Assembly: GCA_028874985.1 (NCBI GenBank) | Contig: JAPPGI010000214.1 | Span: 1 to 33,718 of the forward strand | From: Gemmatimonadota bacterium | GTDB taxonomy: Bacteria > Gemmatimonadota > Gemmatimonadetes > Longimicrobiales > Gaopeijiaceae | Length of the DNA: 33,718 bases | Direction of reading: 5' to 3' | Shown here: in pieces, positions 7,961 through 16,921 of the stretch | Layout: the number at the start of each line of letters is the position of its first letter | How positions within the stretch are numbered: the first letter of the stretch is position 1 | Position numbers and translations under genes: made by a program | Notes under the pieces: generated by a model | Told to the model about the DNA's origin: nothing | Seen by the model: only the letters and a program-made list of their open reading frames with translations | Databases searched by the model: none

Positions 7961-10900
7961 GGCCGGGTCGCCAGTCTGGTGGCCGTTCTCTTCGCCGCGC
8001 TGCTGATCGAGGCCTGTTCGGACGACACCCCGGTTGCGCCGGGCGACGAGGCCGCCCCGGGCTTGGCCGCAATGGCGGCAGGGGAGGCCAGGGTCGTGGT
8101 CGAGCCCCACTGGCTGACGCTCGACACGATAGGGCTGAGCGACACGCTGACCGCCACGGTGATCAGTGCCGAGGGGGACACGATCGACGACGCGTCGGTG
8201 ACGTGGGAGAGCGCCGACACCACTATCGCGAAGGTCGACACGGCGGGAGTGGTCATCTCGGTGGAGTTCGGCAAGACCAAGGTTACGGCGACGTACGATT
8301 CGGTCTCCTCCTACGCCACGGTGGAGGTCGCCGAGCAGCTCACCGACCGCGAGATCCTGGAGATCTTCTACGAAGCCACGGGGGGCGAGGACTGGACCGA
8401 CGACACGAACTGGTTGAGCGACGAGGACCTGGACGATTGGTTTGGCGTTTCGGCCGACGATGGCAAGGTGGGCTGGCTGAGTCTCGGCGACAACAACCTG
8501 GTGGGGACGATTCCGCCGGAGCTGGGCGGGCTGGACGAGCTGTTCAGCCTCGGTCTCCGGTACAACGAACTCTCGGGACCGATTCCGGCCGAACTCTCGA
8601 AGTTTCGGGGCCTTCGCGACCTGTACCTGTACGGCAACGCCGGGATCAGCGGCATGCTGCCCCCGGAGATGGGATATACGGGTGGGCTCGAGTACCTCAA
8701 TGTGACCGATACCGACCTTTCCGGCCCGGTCCCCCTCACCTTCGCCAACCTGGACCTGACCCGCTTCTACTTCGACAGCGACGGCGTGTGCATCCCGCCC
8801 GCGCTCCGGGAATGGGTGGACTCGATTCCGCAAAATCAGGACGACTACCGGCTGTGCACCGACAAGATCGTCATCGATCCGCCTTCGCTGTACCTGGAGG
8901 TGCACTCGCCCGGCGACACGACCCGGCTGACGGCCGCGGTCATCAACGCGGAAGGTGACACGGTGCAGGACGCCGAAATCGCCTGGGCGAGCGGAGACAC
9001 CGCAATCGCCACCGTCGACTCCACTGGGCTGCTCACCACGGTCGGCTACGGCGACGTCGATATCACGGCCACCTCGGATTCGCTCGCCGACACGGCCCGG
9101 GTGGAGATCGTCTTCAAGCTCAGCAACCGGCAGGTTCTGGACAGCCTGTTCCGGGTCACCGGCGGCGAGAACTGGACCGACACGACCAACTGGCTGAGCG
9201 ACGAACCGCTCTCGGAGTGGTACGGGGTCGAGACCGGCGATTCGTCGGGGGAGGTCGTCGTGGGCCTGTCGCTCGGCGGCAACAACCTGACCGGGTCGAT
9301 CCCTGGCGGTGTTCTGGCGGAGCTGGACTCCCTGGTCACCCTCGACCTGGGCGGAAACGCGCTCGGGGGGGAGATCCCCCGGGAATTGCACGAACTGGGG
9401 CAGCTTCGCCGGCTGCGCCTGAACGGGAATGCGCTCGATGGTCTCCTTCCCCGGAGCATCGGATCCATGGCCGCGCTCCGTTACCTTCACATCGGCGACA
9501 ACGAGCTGAGCGGAGTGGTGCCGCGCTCGTTCCGCAACCTTGAGCTGGACACCCTCTACGCCTCGGGCTCGGGCGTGTGTGTACCGCCTTCACTCGGCGA
9601 GTGGTTCGAGGAGATCGAGGAGACGGACAGCGCGGCGCACTGCGTGGCCTCCATCGCGATCGAAGTCGTCGACCTGCCGTCGTTGAAGTTCTATGCGGCC
9701 GGCGAGACGGGCGACCTGTCGGCCACGTACGTGAGCGCCGAGGGCGACACCACGCTTGAGGTGACGGCGACCTGGTCGAGCGGGGACACGGCGGTCGTGT
9801 CGGTGAGCGCGACCGGGAAGGTGACCGCGGTCGGCTCCGGCGAGACGGAGATCACGGCCACCTACGACTCCATCGCCGGGACGATCGCCGCGGTGGTGGC
9901 GCTGCCGGAGAACGATCGCGATGTCCTGGAGATCCTCTACGACCGTGCGCGCGGAGACGGCTGGACCGAAGCGACCAACTGGCTGAGCGACGAGCCGCTC
10001 TCCGAGTGGGCGGGGGTCGAGACCGACGACAGCGGCCGGGTCGTGAAGCTGAGCCTGCGCGACAACAACGTGCGAGGTCCGCTCCACTCGTCGATCGGGC
10101 TCCTGGACAGGCTGGTCACCCTCGACCTGAGCCGAAACTGGATTTCCGGCCCTATCCTGGCCGAAGTGGGCGACCTTCCCCTGCTGCGCGACCTCACGCT
10201 GAGTGTCAACGGGTTTGTCGGCGGGCTTCCCTCCGCACTTGGCACACTCGACAGCCTCCGGAGCGTCAGCGTGGTGGCGACGAGTCTCTCCGGCCCGGTT
10301 CCCGCCTCCTTCGAGGACCTCGAACTCGAGAGCTTCCTGGTCGGAGGGACCGATCTGTGCGTGCCCCCCTCGCTCGCCGAGTGGCTGGACTCGATCGCGG
10401 AGACCGACGATCCGCCCGAGTGCGCGAGCCGGGTGGTGGTCGAGCCCTCGTCTCTCACCTTCGAGGCGAGCGGCGACACGGCCCGGCTCGAGGCGACGGT
10501 CATCGATGCCGAGGGGAATGTCGTGGAGGATGCGGAGGTGACGTGGAAGAGCGGCGATACCAGGGTTGCGAGGGTCGGCGCGACGGGGCTGGTGTCGGCG
10601 CGTGCGACCGGAGTGACGGACGTGACCGCCACCTACGATTCGGTGACCTCCGCCGCGGCCGAGGTGGTGGTCAGACTGTCCGACGGCGACCGCACGGCGC
10701 TCGAGGCCTTCTACCGGGCGATGGGCGGCGACGACTGGAACGACAACACCAACTGGATGAGCGACGAACCGCTCGGGGAGTGGTACGGGGTCGACACATG
10801 GAAGAGCGGCCGGGTCAAGTACCTGATGCTGCAGGACAATGATCTGTCCGGCGAGATCCCCGCCGAAATCGGGCTGCTGGACAGCCTGTTCAGCCTCGAG

Positions 10901-12022
10901 CTGCGCGACGCTACCGTTACCGGCCCCATCCCGCCCGCGATAGGACGGCTGCAACGCCTTCGCGACCTGAACCTTCGCGAAACCGGAGTGGAGGGCCCGC
11001 TTCCCCCCGAGATGGGCGATATGGTGGGGCTCGAGGAACTGCGCCTGGGGCACACGGAGCTCTCGGGCCCCCTGCCCGAGACGTTCGCCGATCTCGACCT
11101 CGAAGTGTTCTACCACTCGGGAACCGGCCTGTGCGTGCCGCGTTCCCTGATGGAGTGGTACGAGCGACTCGGGAACACCGATCCCCTTACCTGCATACCG
11201 GAGACCTCAGACCGCGAGGTCCTCGTCACCTTCTATAACACGACGGGAGGTCCGGACTGGGAAGAGCAACGGAACTGGTTGACACCGTTTGGCATCAACA
11301 CGTGGGACGGCATCTACACTGACGACGAGGGGTTCGTCACCAAGATCGATTTATGCTGCAATCAAATCACCGGCCCCATTCCGCCGGAGTTTGGGCGCCT
11401 TTCGCGAATCGAAGAAATCATTCTGTACAGCAACCAGCTGACCGGCAGGATTCCCCCGGAACTGGGCAAGGCGACGGCCATGCGCCAAGTGTGGCTGTCC
11501 GTCAACAAGCTCTCGGGGCCAATCCCGCCGGAACTCGGCGACCTGGTCAACCTGGAGTACCTGGGCCTGCACTGGAACTCGCTGGAGGGGCAAATACCCC
11601 CCGAGTTCGGCAACTTGAAGAAGCTGGAGGAATTTTCGCTCTCCGGAAATCAAATCGAAGGACCGCTTCCTCCCGAGCTCGGCAAGCTCCAAGCTCTCAA
11701 GCATGTCGTGCTGGACCGGCTCCAAATATCTGGAAGCATTCCGCCCGAGCTGGGCCGGCTGTCCAACCTCGAGACACTCTGGCTCACCTACACCGACCTG
11801 TCGGGCCCGATCCCGCCCGAACTCGGCGGCCTCGAGAGCCTTGACCACCTCGAAATCAACAACACCGCCCTGCACGGCCGGCTGCCGCGGGAGTTGATGG
11901 CTCTCCGTCTCACCCGGTTCTACTGGTACGAAACGGATCTCTGTTCGCCGCCCGACGCAGAGTTTCAGCGGTGGCTGGCATTGGTTCCCGGTCGAAGGGG
12001 AAGCGGGAAGTGTGAGTCCTGA
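7937..12022 (+). CDS. Large mosaic LRR lipoprotein with alternating Ig-like (BIG2-type) and LRR cassettes
   Basis: A 1361-aa protein. I chose the ATG at 7937 because GAGGAA precedes it and because MGIRHGSHGR plus a hydrophobic run to LLIEAC then forms a lipoprotein signal; the frame is open further upstream to 7742. Four cassettes follow, each an Ig-like domain (motifs such as VTWESADTTIAKVDTAG) and then an LRR block opening with a (R/D)xxLE.FY..TGG..WT..TNWLSDE motif and closing with a short Cys-containing cap (VCIPPALREW). Ig-like parts begin near 8090, 8865, 9650 and 10430. A fifth LRR block (11205-12022) lacks an Ig-like domain, has more repeats and ends in the cap RFYWYETDLCSPPD. The LRRs are the plant-like 24-residue type (LTGPIPPELGxL). 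A surface, binding role is likely; no enzyme domain is seen. Confidence 0.85.
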   Translation: MGIRHGSHGRVASLVAVLFAALLIEACSDDTPVAPGDEAAPGLAAMAAGEARVVVEPHWLTLDTIGLSDTLTATVISAEGDTIDDASVTWESADTTIAKVDTAGVVISVEFGKTKVTATYDSVSSYATVEVAEQLTDREILEIFYEATGGEDWTDDTNWLSDEDLDDWFGVSADDGKVGWLSLGDNNLVGTIPPELGGLDELFSLGLRYNELSGPIPAELSKFRGLRDLYLYGNAGISGMLPPEMGYTGGLEYLNVTDTDLSGPVPLTFANLDLTRFYFDSDGVCIPPALREWVDSIPQNQDDYRLCTDKIVIDPPSLYLEVHSPGDTTRLTAAVINAEGDTVQDAEIAWASGDTAIATVDSTGLLTTVGYGDVDITATSDSLADTARVEIVFKLSNRQVLDSLFRVTGGENWTDTTNWLSDEPLSEWYGVETGDSSGEVVVGLSLGGNNLTGSIPGGVLAELDSLVTLDLGGNALGGEIPRELHELGQLRRLRLNGNALDGLLPRSIGSMAALRYLHIGDNELSGVVPRSFRNLELDTLYASGSGVCVPPSLGEWFEEIEETDSAAHCVASIAIEVVDLPSLKFYAAGETGDLSATYVSAEGDTTLEVTATWSSGDTAVVSVSATGKVTAVGSGETEITATYDSIAGTIAAVVALPENDRDVLEILYDRARGDGWTEATNWLSDEPLSEWAGVETDDSGRVVKLSLRDNNVRGPLHSSIGLLDRLVTLDLSRNWISGPILAEVGDLPLLRDLTLSVNGFVGGLPSALGTLDSLRSVSVVATSLSGPVPASFEDLELESFLVGGTDLCVPPSLAEWLDSIAETDDPPECASRVVVEPSSLTFEASGDTARLEATVIDAEGNVVEDAEVTWKSGDTRVARVGATGLVSARATGVTDVTATYDSVTSAAAEVVVRLSDGDRTALEAFYRAMGGDDWNDNTNWMSDEPLGEWYGVDTWKSGRVKYLMLQDNDLSGEIPAEIGLLDSLFSLELRDATVTGPIPPAIGRLQRLRDLNLRETGVEGPLPPEMGDMVGLEELRLGHTELSGPLPETFADLDLEVFYHSGTGLCVPRSLMEWYERLGNTDPLTCIPETSDREVLVTFYNTTGGPDWEEQRNWLTPFGINTWDGIYTDDEGFVTKIDLCCNQITGPIPPEFGRLSRIEEIILYSNQLTGRIPPELGKATAMRQVWLSVNKLSGPIPPELGDLVNLEYLGLHWNSLEGQIPPEFGNLKKLEEFSLSGNQIEGPLPPELGKLQALKHVVLDRLQISGSIPPELGRLSNLETLWLTYTDLSGPIPPELGGLESLDHLEINNTALHGRLPRELMALRLTRFYWYETDLCSPPDAEFQRWLALVPGRRGSGKCES

Positions 12023-12252
12023 CAAGGCTCAGCGCGGGCAATTCGAGCGGACGAACCCTATCAGCGGGACCGCGTAGCAGCCAGGCGGGGTCACCCGCGC
12101 TGGGAGAGCAGTCGGGTGTGGCCGCCTTGCATGGTGGCTGAGGTTTGGCAGCCCGTGGGAAACGACCGCTCGAATCAGACGTATGATTGACCGATGTGGA
12201 CTCCACCATCCGCGGTGGCAGGGCTCGCGGCACGACACCGGGGACGATACGA

Positions 12253-13119
12253 ATGGAAACGAAAACGATCAGGCGTGCGGCGTCAGGGAGTTTTCCGTTC
12301 GCGTCAGGTCTCGCAGCCGTGGCTCTGGCTGGCGGCTGCGCCGATCTGGCGGGCCCGCGCCATGTATTGACCGAGGTCTACAATTCGCTGGGGGGCCCCG
12401 GATGGGACGCCCGCGACAACTGGGCTTCAGATGCACCGCTCGGAACCTGGTACGGTGTGACGACCGATTCGGAGGGGCGTGTCACCGGACTGAATCTGAA
12501 CGGCAATGGGCTGACTGGTTCGATTCCCGCCGTGACGGGCAGTTTGAAGGCCCTCGATACCCTTGATCTGGGCCGCAACGCCTTGTCGGGCTCCATCCCG
12601 CCCGAACTGGGAAACCTCACCCGACTCGTCTACCTGAATCTGCATGACAACGGTCGGACTCTGTTCGCCGACGGCCTTGCCGGCCCGATCCCGCCCGAAC
12701 TGGGAGATCTGCGGAGTCTCCAGCAACTGATTCTGAGTCAAAACGATCTGACCGGTCCGATTCCGCCCGGACTCGGAAACCTCCGCCACCTCCTGCGCCT
12801 GAGTCTGTCCGGGAACGATCTGACCGGTGCGATTCCCTCCGAACTGGGTGATCTCAACGAGCTCGCGATTCTGGATCTCAGCTACAACGAAGACCTTACG
12901 GGCACGGTCCCGCCGGCGCTCGGCAACCTGGAGCAGCTCAGGCTGCTCCTGATCCACGCCACCGGGCTGAGTGGCCGGCTTCCGCGGGAGCTGATCGGTG
13001 TCCCCCTTGACATGTTCCTGTGGGATCGGACGGATCTCTGTGCGCCCGCCGACGAAGAGTTTCAACGATGGCTGGCGTCCATTCCCGATCACAGGGGAGG
13101 AGGGGAATGTGCGCCCTGA
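12253..13119 (+). CDS. LRR lipoprotein, short form without Ig-like domain
   Basis: A 288-aa protein. The ATG at 12253 gives METKTIRRAASG followed by a hydrophobic run ending ALAGGC, a lipobox. After the cleavage site comes the LRR-N cap-like HVLTEVYNSLGG..W...DNW, then seven LRRs of the LTGPIPPELGNL type, one with a short insertion (NGRTLFADG), and the C-terminal cap with TDLCAPADEEFQRW and a last Cys in GGGECAP. It resembles the final block of the preceding gene and the two genes that follow, so the cluster grew by duplication. Probably surface-exposed; ligand unknown. Confidence 0.85.
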   Translation: METKTIRRAASGSFPFASGLAAVALAGGCADLAGPRHVLTEVYNSLGGPGWDARDNWASDAPLGTWYGVTTDSEGRVTGLNLNGNGLTGSIPAVTGSLKALDTLDLGRNALSGSIPPELGNLTRLVYLNLHDNGRTLFADGLAGPIPPELGDLRSLQQLILSQNDLTGPIPPGLGNLRHLLRLSLSGNDLTGAIPSELGDLNELAILDLSYNEDLTGTVPPALGNLEQLRLLLIHATGLSGRLPRELIGVPLDMFLWDRTDLCAPADEEFQRWLASIPDHRGGGECAP

Positions 13120-13182
13120 ACGGATCGCACTTGGGCGGGAAGAGACCGGACGTGACGGAATCGGGTTGGCCGGAATCGCCGT

Positions 13183-13212
13183 TTGCAGCGCCACCGCTCA
13201 GTCGGCTATACT
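13183..13212 (+). promoter_or_regulatory. Candidate sigma70 promoter for the third LRR gene
   Basis: TTGCAG (13183-13188) and TATACT (13207-13212) with an 18-bp spacer, placed 60-80 nt upstream of the likely start of the third LRR gene. A near-perfect GGAGGAGGA (13219-13227) lies right at the predicted transcript 5' end. Confidence 0.5.
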
Positions 13213-13293
13213 GGTAACGGAGGAGGAGCCCCGGTGCGGCGCCTTCGAGTGGTGCGGGGGCAGCAGACAGAGGTCAACGAAGAGGGCATGGAA

Positions 13294-14799
13294 ATGAGTC
13301 CGATCGATCGGGTATTTCCGCGGACGCGTCCCTTCGGGTTCGGGTCGGCAGCCCGTGGACAGAATCCCCTCGGCTCGCGCGGCCTTATCCACGTACTGCC
13401 AGTCGTCGCCGCCCTGGCCGGCGGGTGCGGAACCGAGCCGTCGGTTCCCGCGGCCATAACGGTTTCTCCCGACTCCCCGACACTCCTCTGGGTCGACGAG
13501 ATCGTCCAGCTGACCGCGACCGTGCGGGATGTGAATGGGCAGGACATCCTCGGTGCCGCGGTGACCTGGAGGTCGGAGGACGAATCGGTGGTGACGGTGG
13601 ACGCCAACGGGCGGGTGAGGGCCGTGGGGAAGGGGGTGGCATCCGTGCGGGCGGCCGCGGGAGCGGTGGAGGGTATCTCCACCGTGAGGGTCTACCCCGA
13701 CCGCCGTGCGCTGCTCGGGATCTTCGCAGCGCTGGATGGTTCTAGCTGGAGAAACCGCGACAACTGGTGGACGGGCGCACCGCTCCACGAATGGTATGGA
13801 GTCACGACCGATTCCAAGGGAAATGTCGTGGCACTGGAGCTGCCCGCCAACGGACTCGCCGGCGCGCTTCCCGCGGCGGTTGGCGCGTTGGGGGCACTTG
13901 ACCGCCTTCTGCTTTCGGCCAACGGCTTGACCGGTCCGATTCCGTCCGAACTCGGCAACCTCGGGAAACTCAGATCTCTTCGCCTGGTAGATAACGATCT
14001 GACCGGTCCGATTCCGCCTGAATTCGGCAACCTCACTGCACTCAGATTCCTTAACCTGGCAGGTAACCAGCTGACCGGTGAGATTCCACGCGAGTTCGGC
14101 AACCTCACGAATCTTGTCAGTTTGGATATCGGTGACAACGGCCTGACCGGTGAGATTCCGCACGAGCTCGGCAATCTGCGGGAACTCGGGAGTCTGGTCC
14201 TGACCCACAACGATCTGACCGGTCCGATCCCGCCCGAATTCGCCGACCTGCATAACCTCCGGGGTCTGCGACTGGAGGACAACGGCCTGACCGGTCCGAT
14301 TCCGCCCGAACTCGGAATCCTCCCGGAACTCACGGTTCTACACCTGCAGGGTAACCGGTTGTCCGGCCGGATTCCGCCCGAACTCGGCAACTTGCGCACA
14401 CTCCGGGAGCTGGGACTGCATCATAACGAGCTGGCCGGTCCAATCCCATCCGAACTCGGCAATCTCACGAACCTCGCCCTGTTGCATGTCTCCGACAACG
14501 CCCTGACCGGTTCGATTCCCCCCGAACTCGGCAACTTGGAATTCCTCGCGGATCTGGGACTGAGCGGCAACGATTTGACCGGTCCGATCCCGCCCGAGAT
14601 CATCAGTCCCAAGCACCTTGTACGCCTTGTAGTTCACGACACCGGTCTCAGCGGTCGGCTCCCACGTGAACTGATCGGCGTGCCCCTCAACGAATTCCGA
14701 TGGCATCTGACCGAGCTCTGTTCTCCAGCCGACGAAGAGTTTCAGCGATGGTTGGAGTCGCTACGCAATCACATCGGAAACCGAAAATGTCAGCCCTGA
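13294..14799 (+). CDS. LRR lipoprotein with one Ig-like domain and 12 LRRs
   Basis: A 501-aa protein from the ATG at 13294, which has AGAGGG 7 nt upstream. An in-frame GTG at 13234 with a stronger Shine-Dalgarno (GGAGGAGG) is a real alternative, but it would put about 60 residues ahead of the lipobox. The hydrophobic stretch ends ALAGGC. An Ig-like (BIG2-type) domain (TVSPDSPTLLW to STVRVYPD) is followed by the LRR-N cap and twelve consecutive 24-residue LRRs (nt about 13834-14697) with the plant-like LTGPIPPELGNL core, then a C-terminal cap with TELCSPADEEFQRW and a final Cys. The gene end overlaps the next gene by 13 bp. Confidence 0.83.
   Translation: MSPIDRVFPRTRPFGFGSAARGQNPLGSRGLIHVLPVVAALAGGCGTEPSVPAAITVSPDSPTLLWVDEIVQLTATVRDVNGQDILGAAVTWRSEDESVVTVDANGRVRAVGKGVASVRAAAGAVEGISTVRVYPDRRALLGIFAALDGSSWRNRDNWWTGAPLHEWYGVTTDSKGNVVALELPANGLAGALPAAVGALGALDRLLLSANGLTGPIPSELGNLGKLRSLRLVDNDLTGPIPPEFGNLTALRFLNLAGNQLTGEIPREFGNLTNLVSLDIGDNGLTGEIPHELGNLRELGSLVLTHNDLTGPIPPEFADLHNLRGLRLEDNGLTGPIPPELGILPELTVLHLQGNRLSGRIPPELGNLRTLRELGLHHNELAGPIPSELGNLTNLALLHVSDNALTGSIPPELGNLEFLADLGLSGNDLTGPIPPEIISPKHLVRLVVHDTGLSGRLPRELIGVPLNEFRWHLTELCSPADEEFQRWLESLRNHIGNRKCQP
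13834..14697 (+). repeat. Tandem 72-bp LRR-coding repeats (third LRR gene)
   Basis: Twelve 72-bp units encoding 24-residue leucine-rich repeats; the core CTGACCGGTCCGATTCCG recurs with small changes. The same unit recurs in the two flanking LRR genes, giving many short identical tracts for recombination. Confidence 0.85.
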
Positions 14800-16193
14800 G
14801 AAACAAACGGAACAAGGGCCTCACCGGACTGGCCGCATTGCCTCGGGCCATTTCCGCATTCGGCGGTGGGATTGTGGCCATGGCCGTGGCCGGCGGGTGT
14901 GGGACGGAGCCGCCGCTGCCGGTGCCCGCGGCCATCATGATCACACCCGACTCGGCGATACTACCCCGATTGGGCGATACCGTGCAGTTGACCGCCACCG
15001 TGCAGGATATGGATGGCCGGACCATCTCGGGCTCCCAGGTCAATTGGGCGTCAGGGGACGAATCGGTGGTGACTGTGAACACCACCGGGTTGGTGACGGC
15101 CGTGGGGGAAGGCGTCGCCCCCGTGCGGGCCGCGGTGGGAGGGGTGGAGGCACGCTCCATGGTCACCGTCGACCTGCAGCGGGGTGTGTTGGTCCGAATC
15201 TACGAAGCCATGGGTGGGTCCCGCTGGTTCTACAACCGAAACTGGGGAACGGACGAACCGCTTCATTCGTGGTGGGGCGTGGGCACGGATGAGTTGGGGA
15301 GGGTCACGAGACTGTCCCTGAATGCAAACGCGCTCACCGGCACGATTCCCGCCGAGGTAGGTGCACTGGAGGCTCTTCAATCCCTGTCGCTGTCGACCAA
15401 CGGACTCACCGGTCCGATCCCTGCCGAACTTGGCAACCTGCGGGAACTTGAGTGGCTGGTACTAGGTCGGAACGAGCTGACCGGTTCGATCCCGCCCGAG
15501 CTCGGCAACCTTCAGCAACTCCGGCGGCTGAGTCTGTCCGGCAACGAACTCACCGGTCCGATCCCGCCGGAACTCGGCAACCTCCGGGCGCTTGAGGATC
15601 TCAGTCTGCATGACAACAATCTCACGGGTCCGATTCCTCCCGGGCTCGGCAACCTCCGGGCTCTTGACTATCTACGTCTGTCCGGCAACGAACTCACCGG
15701 TCCGATTCCGCCGGAGCTCGGCAACCTCGAAGCGCTTGAGGGTCTACGTCTGTTCGGCAACGAACTCACCGGTCCGATTCCGCCGGAGCTCGGCAACCTC
15801 CGGGCGCTCGTGGTTCTGGAACTGTACCGCAACAACCTGACCGGTCAGATCCCGCCGGAGTTCGGCAACCTTCAGCGACTCCTTTGGCTGACGCTGTTCG
15901 ACAACAATCTCACCGGCCCGGTCCCGCCGGAGCTGGGCAGGATTCGGGATCTGACGCGCCTCGAGATAGACAACACCGCGTTGGCCGGCCGGCTTCCGCG
16001 AGAGTTGATCGGTATCCGCCGCCTCTCCTCTCCCGGTTCTACTGGTACGAAACGGATCTCTGTTCCCCGCCCGACGAGGAGTTTCAGGAGTGGCTGGCGT
16101 CGATCTACGGCCGCAAGGGCAACGGGAAGTGTTCGTCCTGACGCGGCGCGGCCTGCGGAGGACCCCGTGCGGGGGGCTTCGCGGGTGATGTGA
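14787..16193 (+). pseudogene. LRR lipoprotein with Ig-like domain, frameshifted near the C-terminal cap
   Basis: The ATG at 14787 overlaps the previous stop by 13 bp and has no Shine-Dalgarno of its own, suggesting translational coupling. The signal peptide ends AVAGGC, followed by an Ig-like domain (ITPDSAILPRLGDTVQLTATV) and about ten 24-residue LRRs (nt 15312-16031). The cap expected after RELIG (RFYWYETDLCSPPD...GKC) is present in another frame and ends at 16141. A CTCTC duplication at 16023-16032 shifts the frame, so the encoded protein continues into an unrelated tail to 16193 (468 aa). Removing 5 nt restores a normal family member. It may be a true frameshift, a phase-variable state or a sequencing/assembly error. 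Confidence 0.75.
15312..16031 (+). repeat. Tandem 72-bp LRR-coding repeats (fourth LRR gene)
   Basis: About ten 72-bp units. Those between roughly 15540 and 15830 are almost identical (core CTCACCGGTCCGATTCCGCC), more homogeneous than in the third gene, pointing to recent expansion or gene conversion. Confidence 0.85.
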
Positions 16194-16214
16194 TATGAGA
16201 GCCGAGTCGCCCGC

Positions 16215-16820
16215 CTATTCCTGATCCCTGTCCGCGGCGGGGTCCACCGCACCCGGGCCTGTGTCACCCCCGTCTTCGCCGTTGCCCTCCGCGCCCGCGC
16301 CGTCGCTCCCGAAGTCACCGCCCGCGCCATCCGCCCCGCCACCTCCCCGCATCTTCCCCAGCAACCCCGCCCCCTTCCGCAGCATGCGCACCTTCGCGGC
16401 CACGTCCAGCACCGCATCCTCGGCCTCGGACTGGGCCAGGTCGAGAAGGGCGGAGAGGTCACCGAGACGGCGCCGTACTTCCACCGAGGCCTCGCCGACA
16501 TCGTCCGCCACGCTCCCTATCGTCTCGTTGAGGCGGTCGACCTCGGTTCTCACCACCGTGGTTACGTGATCCAGATTGCGGGCCGCGTTGCCCGCATGCT
16601 CCAGCATCGGCCGGGACCGGTCGCCCGTCGCGGCCAACAACCCCGTCCATGCCCGCGAGAGGCGGCGGAGTTCGGCCAGCACCATAACCAGGACCACCAG
16701 AATCGCCGCAAACGCCAGGGCCATCCCGATCATGGTCCACGCGGAGACGATGGCGAGCCCGTCCCGCGCCACCTCGACGACGGTGGTGTCCTGAAGGGCG
16801 GGGTGCGGGGGTAGTGACAT
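16215..16820 (-). CDS. DUF948-like single-pass membrane protein with coiled coil
   Basis: A 201-aa protein. The ATG at 16820 is chosen because MSLPPHPALQ leads directly into the membrane helix (IVSAWTMIGMALAFAAILVV); the open frame extends upstream but without protein-like sequence. Residues after the helix form a long alpha-helical stretch (NLDHVTTVVRTEVDRLNETI, DLSALLDLAQSEAEDAV) typical of DUF948/YtxG-like proteins, and the C-terminus is Gly/Asp-rich low complexity. Function of the family is poorly known. It is convergent with the LRR cluster and divergent from murA. Confidence 0.7.
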   Translation of the reverse strand: MSLPPHPALQDTTVVEVARDGLAIVSAWTMIGMALAFAAILVVLVMVLAELRRLSRAWTGLLAATGDRSRPMLEHAGNAARNLDHVTTVVRTEVDRLNETIGSVADDVGEASVEVRRRLGDLSALLDLAQSEAEDAVLDVAAKVRMLRKGAGLLGKMRGGGGADGAGGDFGSDGAGAEGNGEDGGDTGPGAVDPAADRDQE

Positions 16821-16907
16821 GGGCGCTCCGGCGCTCCGGGTGGCGTGATCCGGGGCCTCGAATATGGGGCGGCACGGGAAAGCTATCCAGAGATGGCGCA
16901 AATGCGG

Positions 16908-16921
16908 TATCTTTCGGCCGA
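16908..16921 (+). promoter_or_regulatory. Promoter of a probably leaderless murA transcript
   Basis: A -10 hexamer TATCTT at 16908-16913 ends 7 nt before the murA ATG at 16921, and no Shine-Dalgarno is present. This TAnnnT-to-start spacing is that of leaderless mRNAs. No clear -35 box was found. Confidence 0.45.

Noticed and set aside
7688-11116. Long minus-strand frames across the LRR gene
   Set aside because: Mirror of repetitive LRR coding DNA; composition is shadow-like.
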